This document shows positions 32,925 to 45,330 of a DNA stretch of 64,000 nt, one piece after another. The number at the start of each line of letters is the position of its first letter. Position 1 is the stretch's first letter. The translations under genes and the position numbers were made by a program. Source of the stretch: Salvator merianae (Eukaryota > Chordata > Lepidosauria > Squamata > Teiidae). The DNA lies in NCBI GenBank assembly GCA_003586115.2, contig QVOM02000116.1, positions 47,469,692 through 47,533,691 of the forward strand, read 5' to 3'. Below the pieces are notes generated by a model, which was given only the letters and a program-made list of their open reading frames with translations, made no database searches and was not told the origin of the DNA.

Positions 32925-34860
32925 CTTCTGTGGTGTGGTGACCAGAATTGTACACAATATAAAGAATGTGGCTTCACCATGGATTTATAAAGAGACACAA
33001 CGATGCTTATTTTCTATTCCCTTCCTAATTACCCCTAACTCTGAATTTGCTTTTTCACTACTCCTATGCACTGGCTCAATGATTTCATTGAGCTGTCGAC
33101 TAGAAGCCCAAGATCCCTTTCCTGTTCTGTCACAGAAAGTTCAGCTTCGACTAGTTTATATGTGTAGCTGGGGTTCTTTGCCCCAATGTGTACCACTTTG
33201 CACTTATTAAAACTTAAGCACATTTGCCATTTTATAACCCATTCACTCAATATCAAGAGATCTCTCTGGAGCTCTTTGCAATCTGTTTCAGTTTTTACTA
33301 GCCTGAATAATTTTGTGTCATCAGCAAATTTTGCTATCTCACTGCTTAGTCCTACTTTTAGATCATTTATGAATAAAATAAAAAGCACAGGTTCCAATAC
33401 TGAAACTTGGGGGATCCCACTTTTTACTTCCCTCTACTCGTAAAATTGTCCATTTATTAGTCCTCTTTTTCATGTCCTTTAGCTACTTACCAATCCAGGA
33501 CAGGACATGATCTCTTATTCTATGACTGATGAGTTTATTCAAGAGCCTTTGTTGAGGGACTTTGTCAAAAGCCTTCTGAAAGTTCAGATAGACAATGTCA
33601 ACTGGATTACCTTTATCCCTATGTTTGTTGACACTCATATAGAATTCTGAAAGTTAGTAAGGCAAGATTTGCCCTTACAGAAGCTATGCTGATTTTCCTT
33701 CAGCAATGCTTGCTCCTCTATGTGCATACTAATTTTATCTTTAATGATGATTTCCATCATGTTACCTGGAATTGATGTTAAGCTGACTGGTCTGTAATTT
33801 CTTGGATAACTCCTGAATTCTATTTTGAAGATTGGTGTTACATGTACTACCCTTCAGTCTTCAGGCACAGAATCTGGTCTTAGGGAAAGAATATCAGGCT
33901 AGAATATCAGGAATTTTACATTTGAATTCTTTAAGAACACTTGGATGAATGCCATCTGGTCTTAGTGATTTCCTCCCTGGTTACCTCTATCCAGTTTAAT
34001 TCTTTTAACTCTCTCCCTGACTTAGTTGTAACCATATTCCCTCTGTCCTCCTCAGTGAAAACAGTGGCAAATAATTCATTTAGCCACTCTGCAATCAGCA
34101 TGTCCTCTTTAATTTTCCCTTTCTGTCCATTGTCATCTAATGGTTCAGCTTGTTCTGCACTTGTTCTGCCAGAATGTATGTTCCATCTGTTTTCCTCATT
34201 AGGACAAGCTTTTCTTTTTTCTAAATGAGCTTCTCTTGCTCTTAATGACTTACTGTTCTGCACTTGTAAGTTACACTGGAGTCCTCTTAGACTTGGTAGT
34301 TCCTTTTCTTCCTTTAGGAATGCATTCAAATTGACCTCCATTGCTGTATTTGTAGTCTCCATGCATTTTGGAGTGTTTGGACTCTTCTAACTTTCCTTTT
34401 CAATTTCCTTTTTACTGGTTTCCTTACTTTAGGGAAGTTTCCGTTATGAAAGTTTAAGGAATCTGTTTTAGTTTTTATCGACAACTTTGTGTCTGCATTT
34501 AAGCTGAAAGGTTATTTCATTATGGTCACTGTTCCCTATTGGATCAGCCACAGTAATTTCTGTGATCCAGAGCATTATTTAGGATCATGTCCAGGATCCC
34601 CTTTCTTCTGGTTGATTCTACAACTATCTGCTTTAGGGAACAATCATTCAGCATGTCTAGGAATTTTATCCATCTCTTATGAGTTGAACAAGTGTTCACC
34701 CAAGCTACATGAGGGTAGCTGAAGTTCCCCATTACAACTACCCATTGCTTTTTTGAGGCCTCCTTGAGTTCATTTTGCAACTTCTTTGGAAGTTTGGTTA
34801 GGAGAGTGATAGCACGTCCCTAATATTAGACTTGTCTTCTGGCCTGGTATTCTTACCCAC
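32925..34860 (-). pseudogene. CR1-type LINE, ORF2 endonuclease and reverse transcriptase, inactive
   Basis: On the minus strand, in 5'-3' order: an endonuclease-like stretch at about 34780-34544 (VVVMGNFSYPHVAW, where active enzymes have GDFN); a linker at 34362-33931; reverse-transcriptase motif A at about 33610-33550 (VYLNFQKAFDKVPQ); and motifs B-C at 33397-33035 (LFILFINDL, FADDTKLFRL, with the catalytic ADD kept, then FNKCKVVHIG and ERDLGLLVD). It ends at about 32925 after a YKSMVKPHSLYCVQFWS-like stretch. The frame is broken several times, so it cannot be active. A G tract at 32895-32908 lies just beyond the end. Intact ORF2 would nick target DNA and copy LINE RNA. Confidence 0.9.
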
Positions 34861-35129
34861 AATACTTTTGTGGATGGATCTGATTTGCCTATACATTCCA
34901 GTTCTTAAGATTCTATCTCTGGTTTCATCTTGGTTCAAGCGCAACCCATCCCTTTTCTACAGATTTGGCTTGTCTTTGCACTCCAAAAGTTCCCTATAAC
35001 CCCATGTGACTCTGAACCACCAGTATTATAGCAGCAGGCATCCTGTGCTTGAGACCTATCTTAGGTTCAGCTAATCTATTTCAAAGGGGGCAGTGCTATC
35101 AGTAAGCAGGCTGAGGAAGTTCTCTCAAG

Positions 35130-35560
35130 TAACAGATATTTGAGCCTTTCCCTCATTTCCCTTTTTTATCCTGGGACAGGGCAGAACGCCCTCTCCTGGG
35201 ATTAGCAACATGTTTTATGCTGGGATGGGTTGCTACTGGAGTGGGACCATTGGGATGGCCTGTCCTGCTCCAGCCCTGGCTGCTGCCTCCAAAGGACCTT
35301 CAAAGGCCATGTTGAGCATCTGAAGGTTCCTGGCCTTTACTATTTCTGGGAGGGCCTTTTTGGCAGCATGTCACTTCCAGTGCCACTTCCTGGAGTGCCA
35401 CCAAAAAGGGTCTACCATAGTATTCATTGAAGAGGTCCACTGCAGGACCAGGATAAGGCATCATTTGGGGGCTTTATCCTGGGCTGAAGTTGTGTCCAAT
35501 GTGGATGAAGTGTAATTGGGGAGGCAGGACTTGCCATTGTCCATGCTAGCATGCAGACAG
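35130..35560. repeat. Repeat shared in inverted orientation with 55.99-56.35 kb
   Basis: The segments GAAGAGGTCCACTGCAGGAC, CAGGATAAGGC and ATTTGGGGGCTTTATCCTGG match 55990-56065 on the opposite strand (GGATAAGGCCCCCAAAT, GACCTCTTTAAAGAGGTCCA). The ends resemble the ATAAGGCC-type arms of GC3 elements, so it may be an eroded long GC3 member. No TSD seen. Confidence 0.45.
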
Positions 35561-35976
35561 CAGGCCTTTGTATTGAAACATGAGTAACAAAAGGCCTCAG
35601 TAATGGTGTGGAAGTATCATAAAATTTATGGAGTGTTATAATAGGAGGCAAAGAGGGGTTGAAGCAGTCATGGTCCCAGAATCTGTGTCTCTTGCAGAGT
35701 GCACTGTCTAGCCTTGTGGTTGTCTCTGGTGAGGCAGAGGCAGAAAGTTTCTTTTCCCTGGGTTCCATGCTGGCTTTCAGTGCCCTGATAAGACATGGTA
35801 TGTTTCTCAGAGTCAGATGCTAGGACCCGGTGAGCAAGGCAAACTGTCTATTCACATCCTGCAGCTGATGGACTAGATGGGCCACTGATCATATCTCGTG
35901 GGTTATTTTTTATGTTATTATGTTATTAACTGACAGTTCAGCCCACTTCCCTACATGGAACTGTGGGGGTCTGTGT
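35561..35976. other. Intergenic sequence with a short LINE-like tail
   Basis: At about 35868-35930 words GATGGACTAGATGGGCCACT and TTATGTTATTATGTTATTA look like a LINE 3' end with a tandem tail on the plus strand. No gene. Confidence 0.4.
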
Positions 35977-36093
35977 GTCCTGTCCTGCCCTGCCCTGCCC
36001 TGCCCTGCCCTGCCCTGCCCTGCCCTGCCCTGCCCTGCCCTATCCTATCCTATCCTATCCTATCCTATCCTATCCTATCCTATCCTATCCTAT
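35977..36093. repeat. Two-phase pentanucleotide array (GCCCT)n(ATCCT)n
   Basis: Starting with two GTCCT units, about 11 GCCCT units run to 36040 and then switch abruptly to about 10-11 ATCCT units ending at 36093. The array creates open frames with alternating proline/leucine/cysteine repeats; these are not genes. Confidence 0.95.
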
Positions 36094-36870
36094 AGGCAAA
36101 AAAATGGCCCAGCCTGCATCTCAGAGAACTAGATCAGGGAAATTCTCTTCCTAAACCTCTGGAGAAGTGTTGTCAGTTTTGATCCAGACAAGCCATTAGC
36201 ATGATATAATGTGCACCATTTCCTTAACACAAGCTGCTGTTTCAGTACAAATTAAGACAAGCAACTGAACATCCCAAATAGATTTAGCCATTTTTGGTTA
36301 ATGTCTTACTCTGGCCACCAGAGGGCTCACATTTTTACTATGCTGTAATTTCAAAGGAAGTGGGCTGTGAATGTCTAATCACCTGAGATGAAATCAAGAT
36401 TGAAGAAGCCAATAAATAGAGTGGCCACGCCTGAGATTTGTTGAGAGTCCATAAAATCCAAATGGGCAAATTTTATTTCCCTGTGATCAACTTGCTGATA
36501 ACTTGCTTACTGCTTTTGCACTGCTGTAGAGTGTTTACATATATGCACTGTAAAAACAACAGCATCCAGAAAAGAATAGTATTCATATATATTTTTGTTC
36601 AGTAAATCTGGATGGTAAAAACTCAGGCATGGGCATCATAATGATTGGTGTTATGTGGACAGGGAAAAAAAGTGTGACACATATTATCAATAAGGGACAT
36701 GAGTTTAGCACAACTATTACATAGTTAGGGTTAATGATCAGTAGGGTCTGCAAGTATTTATTTGGCTACCAGAGGATTCTCAGTTTTTTATTTTGTTTTT
36801 TAAGATGTCCACAATAGAGATGAGGAGATGAAAAAAGAGATGGGGAAAGGGGGAAGTCTGTATGCTTGAC
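36094..36870. other. Intergenic sequence, no gene seen
   Basis: AT-rich. Nothing recognised. Confidence 0.5.
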
Positions 36871-36873
36871 TTC

Positions 36874-36990
36874 GGTCCTTTGTGCACTGGGCCTTATTCC
36901 AGATTATATTCTGGAATAGGGGGCTGTCGTCTGCATGCTAGTAAACTACAACAGATATAATCCAGAATAAATCCCACTTCTGAAAGGGCC
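36874..36990. mobile_element. GC3-type short foldback, TSD TTC
   Basis: The left end GGTCCTTTGTGCACTGGGCC and the right end CACTTCTGAAAGGGCC are inverted repeats, with internal arms CCAGATTATATTCTGG and GATATAATCCAGAATAA. TTC flanks both sides (36871-36873, 36991-36993). At 117 bp it is an internally deleted version of the 180-bp element at 28735-28914. Confidence 0.85.
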
Positions 36991-36993
36991 TTC

Positions 36994-38228
36994 ATCTAGT
37001 AAATAATACAGTATTAAAAACCTAACATATGCAGTTTCGTTCAGTGAATCAGAAGACTAAGTATTCCAATTAAAAGGTGAATATATATGAAAAAGGGAGG
37101 GACAATGCATTGCAAAATACTCTGCATTTATTCAGGAAACAATGAAATTACGATGTGGCATAATAACAATGCAAGTCATAGAGATGAAGGTAGCCACTGC
37201 GATGAATTTTGCAAGCTTGATTCACACGTGTACCCCCTTGTGTGTGTGTTTTTTTTTAAAAAAGTTACACAAAACAAACCAGATTCCAGGCACTGGTGTT
37301 GTCTGGGCAAACCCCAGATTCCAAATCAAGTTCAGTCCTGTCAAACCTGTAATGGCAATTCTCTTGAATTTGGCTTGGTTTTACTAACTATGATGCTCAG
37401 CTTCCAATTTAATACGTGATTCATCTTCACATTATTTAGGGAAAAAGTCACAATGGGTTTGGGTAAGTCAAATGATGGTCAGGCCATTTTTCCTTACTAG
37501 TTTCTTTTTCAGCTTCTTTCTTTTCATGCTTCCTGGAGAAGATTCTTCAAATTCCAGCTGTATATTGTTGATGGAGCAATTTCAGTGCTCCCCATGGCAC
37601 AGATGGAGCATTTCAATTCTGGTGCCAGTTCAGATTTCCATTTAGGTTATGTCTGAGTGAATCTGGAGTTTTAGCTCCTTTAACCACCATTCCTGAAATG
37701 GGGAGTCATTCATATCAGAAGCAGAAGGCTGTCTGGAAAGCATTTGATGTGGACTTCTCCCACCACAAATATGGACTGGTAATATCTGGTGGGGCCCACT
37801 ATGAACATTTCAGTAAGAAAAATGAGTCTTCATCTTGTACCCATGTTCATTGTGGTCTCTGTTTAGAGACTTGCATAGAAATACTTGCCATCAGGGTGGG
37901 ACTAGCAAAGCTCTAGAACTTCATAAAGCCAAGTAAAATTTTGGATGGACCTACAAGAGTTCCAGCCTTACAGGCATTTTTATTGACAGCAAGAATTTGC
38001 CTCTGAAGTAGCTTTAGATCTGGCACTGCCTAAAGATGGGTGTCAACTCAGATCTTTTCAGTTCAAGTAATGCTTTTCAGAAGACTAACATCTAACTGAT
38101 GGACCAAAAAAATAACACTCAGACTTTGCCTAGCACTGCTTTGTGAAACATGGTTTTGCCTTATCATGGTTGTAAAATGTGGCTTCCTTGCTTAACACTA
38201 TCCCAGAAAATGTTTATAATGTGGTTTG
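36994..38228. other. Intergenic sequence, no gene seen
   Basis: A 110-codon plus-strand frame (37087-37419) contains no domain motif. Otherwise nothing recognised. Confidence 0.5.
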
Positions 38229-38570
38229 GCCTAGACCCTCTAGCAGCGCAGTGGTTAAGAGCACTAGATTAGAACTCAGGAGTCTCTTGGATTGAATCCC
38301 AGCTCTGCCATGACTCTTTCCAGTTATGAGTAAGGCAGCCTCACTCACTGCCTTGTGAGTGCCTTAAGGGAGTAAAACCTCAGCAAGAATCCAAAATGGA
38401 GTGCCTAAGGCATTTTGATAGTTCACGGGTCATCTCTCCAGGAGCACCTGCAACCAAACTAGTGCCAAATGTTAGTTGTATATGCTTTTGGATCACATTG
38501 GCAAGGCCAAGAGAAAAAAACTCTGATGTCTAAACAACTCAGAGTTTCCATACTTTCATGCCCAAGCTCC
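38229..38570 (+). mobile_element. tRNA-derived SINE, second family
   Basis: CAGTGGTTAAGAGCACTAGA (box A region) and GGATTGAATCCCAGCTCTG (box B region) form the tRNA-like head. The body ends CTCAGAGTTTCCATACTTTC, as in the copy at 2406-2662, but it has about 85 bp of extra central sequence (38330-38430) that the other copy lacks. It is therefore the fuller copy. Confidence 0.75.
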
Positions 38571-38840
38571 TCCAATTGTCTTTCAAGGCAGACGGATGCC
38601 AACAGTAAGACTTCGCCCATGAGAGATTGTTGATTTGCATGAGCGGACCTGGTTTCTCCTTCACACTGTTATTGACTTATTGATAGTCTAGGCCTTCCCT
38701 TCATGGTGCCATTTACTTCCGCAGACAGGCTGACCTTCATGGTTGCTATAAGTAGCAACTCTACTACATGGTGGTTTGAGAGAACCAAACAATAGCATGA
38801 TATAAGGGATTACTTTACTGGATTAGCATACCAGGACTAA

Positions 38841-39250
38841 AGGCCTATTCACACTGTTGTGATGGAGTGATCCAAATCACCAGAAGTTGCCTTAGGCCTT
38901 CCCCAAGTGTTCCAGCTGTAGACTACTAAAATTCAGTGCCCAAGCTAACCAAGGTCAGCTGGATTGCTCCTGGACACCAGTGTCCACACCCTCTTCTGGG
39001 TGTGGTGTGGCAAGTGGGTGTGGCTGCACAACTGCAGCTGCACAGTCACATGCTATGTCCTGATCACCGTGGCAACATCTAAGTGCACATCAGATGTTGC
39101 CTCAAATGTTGCCTTGGCAATTCAGGCAGCCCCAGCTTGGCCATTCACACTTTGTGAGCTGCTGGCTTGATGTGTGAATGGCCTCGACCATGCTGGGTCT
39201 TTAACAGCCTAGTATGTTATTGTTACTAGGCTGGTAAGTGTGAACCCACC
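38841..39250. mobile_element. GC3-type TIR element, TSD TAA
   Basis: The left end AGGCCTATTCACACT and the right end AAGTGTGAACCCACC are inverted repeats. TAA flanks both ends (38838-38840, 39251-39253) if one base is missing from the right terminus; otherwise the right flank would read AAT. At 410 bp it has exactly the length of the element at 39574-39983 and shares TGGCTGCACAA and CATGGCAACA-type words with the 54160 copy. Confidence 0.7.
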
Positions 39251-39573
39251 TAATTCCCTAGATGTTAACCTAAAGGTTAATCACTCTCTAACTTTTCTCT
39301 ATAGCAAGACCCCTGGACATGGCTTCCACATAAATGATTTTGAGATTTGTAATAGGTATAAGACATGGAATAACTCAGGACATCAAGATGGATATACCAG
39401 CAAAGACTCCTCAGTTTCAGCATAATATTAAAAGCTTAATAATATGTGTCCAATAGTCCCCATTGTTCCTGATTACAAGGGAAAATTTCCCCACATTGAA
39501 GGAAAAGTGTCAGAACAAACCAATAAAAATGCTCTCTTATTGGTTGGTACCATCCTTAGAACATTAGCTCAAT

Positions 39574-39983
39574 GGGCCTGTTCATACTTTGTACCAGTAA
39601 GTATCTGAGACACTTGCTAGTACAGTGCTTTCCCGCTCTGTGGAGGCCTTTGCAACCAGGAGCAGCATAGTGTTGTTCTCGATCACAACTAGCTGTGAAG
39701 CACAAATTAGACAGCTTTCAGTAAAGCATGTTTGCACTTGCTTCGGTCGCAGTGCCACACACAGTGGCTGTGTCCGTCCGATCACACAATTGCATCTGTG
39801 CATGCTTATGTATGCCTGCGCACTGCACGGCACTGCCAGTCACCATGGCAGCAGCCAGGCACTTCCTGGCCACTGTCATGGTAAAGATCCAGCAAGGCTA
39901 CCTGCATTTGCACCACATTGTCCATGTTGCATGGTAGAACAGGATAGTTATTCTTTTCTATGGTGTTAAGTGTGAAAATCCCC
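39574..39983. mobile_element. GC3-type TIR element, TSD AAT
   Basis: The ends GGGCCTGTTCATACTTT and AAGTGTGAAAATCCCC are inverted repeats with a few mismatches; AAT flanks both (39571-39573, 39984-39986). The interior includes CATGGCAGCAGCCAGGCACT, CTGTCATGGTAAAGATCCAG and CAAGGCTACCTGCATTTGCA, homologous to 59740-59790. No transposase. Two overlapping frames at 39625-39969 are incidental. Confidence 0.8.
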
Positions 39984-39986
39984 AAT

Positions 39987-42492
39987 GACTAAAGGAGAGT
40001 ATCCATTGAGGACTTCTCTCTTCATCAGTACCAGTGGCACAGTCACCCATGAACCTCGGGGAGAGGTCCGGGCCCCAAACCACCTATGTCCCACTCACCT
40101 CACCTTTACTTTGAAAATATGAGGCATAACTGAACAGTTTCCCTTTCTGAAGTTCTTACCAATAAGGCACTTAGCATCTTGCAGTTCAGAAGCCTTTCTA
40201 GGAAGCACAAAGTCTGCTAAGTCTCACATCCTCATGTAGTTTTCAAGCACTTGAACTTTAAACACTTTGGTTGCTTCCACACAGCAACGGAACACTGGGT
40301 CAGAGTGCTTGCTACAACCTGGGAGCAGGGAATTATAGTGTTCATGCGCCTCCACCTTCTGGCCGTTGGTAACTTCGAAGCAGGAGAGTAAAAGTTCCCT
40401 GGCTTCAAATTTTCTGTCTGGACCTATTAAAGAAATGCATAGGAAATGACCCCACTTCTGAGAGCATTTGCATATGGGTGTGGCAATGTGCGAGCACTGC
40501 ACCCATGGGCCCCTTTCTGGGCAGCCGTTTTCAGCTGTGCAACCGCACCCTCAATTGCTTAGAGCTTCAGAAGAGCCTTCCTTTCCTGACCATTTATATT
40601 TAGAAGGATGCAAGACTCTTAGTTTAAAGATGAGAGGCTGAAGGGTGCCAGGTGAAAGGTTCTGCTTGCAGGCATGGGCAGCAACAATGCTCAAAGGGGA
40701 TGCTGAACAAGAAGTTCTGGCAGTTCTCCCTATTTTGATTTCCCACAATGGCTTAGAACATGTCAGAGACCTCAGGGCCGTATTTCCACAATGGCATTCA
40801 ATCCACCTTTGAGGGACGTTCTTGAGCACTCAAGGTGTGACTCTCAAATTGCCAGCTCATGCACTGAACCAGCCCCTCAGTGCAGCAAAACAGGCCTCAT
40901 TGACAAAGGCATGCTGTGACTGTGCATGGACAGCAAGAATGCTTTTTGGGCTCTAGCATGACTTGACAACATGACCTCAACATGTGGCAATGAAGCCCCA
41001 CCAAACCACTTGCCAAGACTGCAAGAGAGCCCCACTATGGCTCTGGCACTTTCTGCTATTGGAATTGAGACACAGCCTAGGATTGGGGCCAAATGCAGCA
41101 CTGTCTGGTCTGCAGGGTACCCTCCACAATACAGACACCCCCTGCTCAGACCATGGACCACGCCTCTTTTGCTCAAGTGCTTTTCTTTTCCTGACATTGG
41201 CCCTGCAATTCGGTTGAATAAGGGAAAGAGGAATCTGTCAATTGCAGCATCTCCTACTTTCTCTTTTTCCCATGGGCTGGTAATGGCTTAAGTGTCTTCA
41301 AAGATTTTAATCTGGTGAGCGTGTTTTACCAGGCTAAAGCTAGCCAAGTGCATCCCTTGTTCCCCATCAGTTTTTTTTTTTTTTTTAAATCATGCCTGCT
41401 TTTATCCTAAACCAGCCTGATTTTTGAAAGAATTGTCTTAACACTGCAACGATTCCCCCTGCCTTTTGGATTATAACATCTGCCTTCATTCATTGCAATC
41501 TTCATTTGAACTCTATGGTGAACTCTAAAATTGGGGCAGGCTTCCTAGCTTGCCTTGGTTGAATGCTTTTTCCTTTGTTGAGTATAAGTGATGGAGAGGA
41601 GAGAAGAAGGAAGAAAAAGTGTTGCTTGGAGACCAGAGACCAGTTGCAAAGGACCTGAACATTCTACGCCATGATTTAAATAGCACCACCCACCACTTAC
41701 TATAAATATTTCAGAGAGGGGGGAGGGTAGGTGGACTCTTCCATCCTTATTCGTGCCATTAAGAATATCACAAGGCAGAGAGGATGAGGACTGACAGAGG
41801 GAACCTTAAGAGTAGTGAGGGGTGTGTGTATTTCTCCTAATTGTTCAGAATCTTTAAAAGTAAGCATAAAGAGGACGATCCAATCCTGTGGTTACATTTC
41901 TATTTTGCTTACCATTTACATCCTCACACAGTACTGTATTTGGCTCAAGGACAGAAGCAAACTTGGGAACCCTTAGGAGAGCTGGTTGACTGGTAGGAAC
42001 TCAGTTGTAGCAATCATTTCGCCCCCTCTCATTTATTTATTTGTTTGTACACACCTGTTCTGCCTTTCCTCCAAGGAGTGTAAAGGGATGTACATTGTCT
42101 TCCTTCCACTCCCATTTTATTATCACACCTCCATCATCCAGGGAAAGCTAAGAGCCCCGGTCACTTAGCACATTTTGTGGCTGAGTGGGGTTAAGAAACA
42201 CATCTCCTAGGTCCCAAATTGGATCTAAGCACCACAACATTTGGGTTCTCCTTAACTGCTGTGCAAAGCTCTTTTTCACTTGCCATCGCAGCTGTTTCTC
42301 AACAGACCAACCTTTAGCTTGACCTTTTAATCTTTGCTCCTAAATGGTATCAGGCTTACATACATGCAACTGTATTTGCTTCCATAGGAAGAGACCTGAT
42401 GAATTGAACAAAAGGCCTGTCTAACCCAATGTCCTGTTCCCCAAGCCGATACCTAGAGTTGCTTATATGTTCAAAAGAAATTTCCCTTCTTA
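39987..42492. other. Intergenic sequence, no gene seen
   Basis: About 2.5 kb. Several frames of 80-106 codons at 40224-41291 on both strands show no motif or codon pattern that I trust. A T tract lies at about 41370-41387. Nothing else recognised. Confidence 0.45.
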
Positions 42493-42734
42493 GGCCCTGT
42501 TCATAGAGTGAAACCTTGAGATGAGCATTGCGCACTCAGTTTAAACATAATTGGGGCCTCAATGTTCACGTTGAGTTATGAATGCTCTTGGTCGATAATG
42601 TGTGCTTTCCATGGTCCGCTCATACCTGAAAAGTCCCCTTGGCATGATTCCTCTAATCACAAAACTCTTAGCAGGATATGGGGTTCCTTAGAAAACAGTT
42701 TTCAGTAGGAAACCATTAAGTATGGAAAGGACCC
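42493..42734. mobile_element. Possible degraded GC3-type element
   Basis: GGCCCTGTTCATA at the left and TATGGAAAGGACCC at the right are roughly inverted. The flanks (TTA against TAC) do not match, so this remains a suggestion. Confidence 0.35.
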
Positions 42735-42870
42735 TACATTTGTTCACTAAAGCAACTTACGTATGAATACTTACAGCATTACATCTTGAAGATCACTCCT
42801 AGCTTGGAGGAAGTGTTCTGGACCAGGAATGCAGAGCCGAAGGGTGGAGCAGATTGATGTCTGTCTACTT

Positions 42871-43174
42871 GGGCCTGTTGGCACTTTCCACCTTAGAATG
42901 GGATAAATATTCAAGCAGCAGTGCTGTGTTCATGCGTGATGGGCACATTTCATGCAAGATGGCCACCACAGTGAAGGTACGTGTGAATGGAACCTTACCT
43001 GAAGCTCACTATGAGCTTCAGGTAAGGTTCCAGACTGCTACCTACTGCACCAGCAGTGGTAGCGATCAGGAGTTGATGAAGCCAGCACCCAGCCACTTGG
43101 GCTTCCGCCATGTGCAGATGCTTTTGGCTAGCAAGCATACTTGATGCTTGCTAGGCCAAAGTGTGAACACCTCC
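42871..43174. mobile_element. GC3-type TIR element with 20-bp hairpin, TSD CTT
   Basis: The ends GGGCCTGTTGGCACTT and AAGTGTGAACACCTCC are inverted; CTT flanks both (42868-42870, 43175-43177). A perfect 20-bp inverted repeat, arms GGAACCTTACCTGAAGCTCA at 42989-43008 and 43012-43031 around a CTA loop, sits in the middle. Close to the right end is GCTAGCAAGCAT...ATGCTTGCTAG. At 304 bp it is the clearest member of this subgroup; 7047-7330 is an inverted relative. Confidence 0.85.
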
Positions 43175-43177
43175 CTT

Positions 43178-44879
43178 GACAGGTAGCCTGACCTACCTTT
43201 GCAGCTGAAGAACAAAGGTTCCCTGATTTTGACACTGCAGACCAGAGATATTTCAGCTACACCCTGAAAATGGCCCCAGAGGTAGACCATCTTCCAGAGC
43301 CATTTCCTGTGTTCGAATGCAGAGAAAGGAGACTGGCAATGGCAGCAGAGTACAGTAGGTCTGTCTGAGAGATGTTGGTATGGCAGTGGCACAGGTACCA
43401 GGAAGAGCAGAAGTAAGCACTGATGGAGTCATTTGCAGAAGGATAGAGGTTTGCTGCATGTGGATCATGCTGACACCACATACAGGCAGCGCAAAAAATT
43501 AGCCAATCAGAGAGCAAGGCGAGCGGACCTTGTGCCTTCAAGGCTCAGCTATGGCACCATGAAGATCCTCCCTTGGTCTCCTCTTGCCTACAGTAAAGCA
43601 AATAACCTGTATGCGTGTGGGATATAAGGATTATGAAGCACTTTGCAAATCAGAAAGTGTTCAGGGAATAAGAAATAATTATTAATGTTGGTTGGTTCTA
43701 CTGCCAAGAAGAATTAATATTGTCAAGCAGAATCCAAGTTACAGGCTGAAAAAATATAGGTATATGTAGGCCATGATAGATCGCTACCTTTTATGAAATA
43801 CCAGCACACTGTAATATATAAAAGAAAAGCAATTTTGCGATCAGTTCATATATTAGAGCGCACATTTATGTGATGGAGGCTATTAACAGCTTTGAGTTCC
43901 TTTTTCCTCTTCCTCCTTGGGGTAATTTGCATTTCTAACTATGGGAGATATTCTCCTTCCACACCTGTGCATAGCTCGTCCAGGTTAAAATATAAAAGAG
44001 ATTGTAACATCACCTTTGTCCATCAACTTTTAATAAATCAACTGATTAATTTTCTGTGGACTTGATGTAATGGCATTTATGAACACTGGCAAAGTCCTGT
44101 CCACTTAGCTGATGCAATTAAAGCAGTAACTTGCTCTTATTATTATAATAATGGATTGAATGATGAGTAATTTATTTCTTTTCAGTGCAACTGACAAAAA
44201 TAGATTATACTTCTTGATGGTGCAATGTATTTGGAGCATGAAACACCTGCCTTCTCATTTCCAACATTAGCTTAGATTTATCCTTTCTAGAACAGTGGAA
44301 TGCATTTTCTGCAGGGTCTCTGGCATGATATCATCATAGCTCATTAAAACTACATCCTGGAGGATGGCTGTTGAAGTGTTACATTCAATGTATGAGCTAT
44401 ATGTTTCTACTAGATGTCACCAAATCTTATCAGGATCATAAATACCAAGGATGAGTTAAGCAGCAAATAAGAGCCATAATAGCATGGTGGTTAAGAATGT
44501 CACTAGGTGGAGAAATGTAGAGGTGGCATTAGTGTTTCTTTCCTCTTCCAAGACAAGCATGGAGAAGCGGGATTTTATCCAGATGTTGTTAGACTACAGT
44601 TCCCAGGATCCCTGGCTAGTGGTGAACTTGGCGAGAGCTGCTGATAGCTCCAACAATAACTGGATGACCATAGTTTGTGTGCTTTTGAATTAATACAGCA
44701 CCACACGTGAAAGTGATAGTCTAGCACTATGCTTATCTGGCTCTATCTGACATAAGTTGGCAGCAGGCTCTGACCTCAAATACTACATGCCGAATCCACA
44801 TTCCTTGGCATTCACCACCTGAGGCAGTTGAAGTTCCAAGATCTTCCTTTCCAATTACCTACAGTAGAATATGAATTGT
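43178..44879. other. Intergenic sequence, possible conserved non-coding stretch
   Basis: No gene. The part at about 44020-44200 is AT-rich, apparently unique and rich in TAAT/ATTA-type words, the look of vertebrate conserved non-coding elements. That cannot be tested from one sequence. A frame at 44484-44693 overlaps an old repeat containing ACTACAGTTCCCAGGATCCC. Confidence 0.35.
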
Positions 44880-45330
44880 TGTTGTTGGGTACCATCAAGT
44901 CAGGCTGAACTCCAAGTAAATGTATAGGCCGATGCTTGTCATTTTGACATGACCTTTGTGAAATTTAATCACTCTTCAAAGGACATTCTAATAGTTCATT
45001 TGATTCCATTCATCCATCTTGGCCATGGTCCCTTTCTTTTGTTTCTCTCAACCTTGACAACCAACAAAGAAATTTCCTAGGCATTCATTTGCCTGCATCA
45101 CATGCCCAGAATATCTGAGATTTCACTTGATGGTTACTGCCTCAAGTGAACAGTTAGGTTTTTTTGGTCTGGGACTGATCAATTGATTTCTCTTGAAGTT
45201 AATGATATCCTGAGTAAAGATCTCAATGGTACATAATGCAGAGGCATTTATTTTCTCTCTCTCTTCTTTTTTTGGTGTTCAAATGTCACGAAGATTCATT
45301 ATCACAAAGAAAGATAATTGTTTTAATAAT
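44880..45330 (-). mobile_element. Probable degenerate LINE fragment
   Basis: TTGTTGTTGGGTACCATCAA, GTCAGGCTGAACTCC and the later TGTTCAAATGTCACGAAG resemble words found in order in old reptile LINE tails read in reverse. Decay is heavy and I cannot choose between LINE clades. Confidence 0.35.

Noticed and set aside
35920..36154. Proline/leucine repeat protein
   Set aside because: It is a translation of a pentanucleotide microsatellite.
38841..43174. CRISPR-like or regularly spaced repeat array
   Set aside because: The repeats are terminal repeats of separate transposons with irregular spacing in a vertebrate genome.
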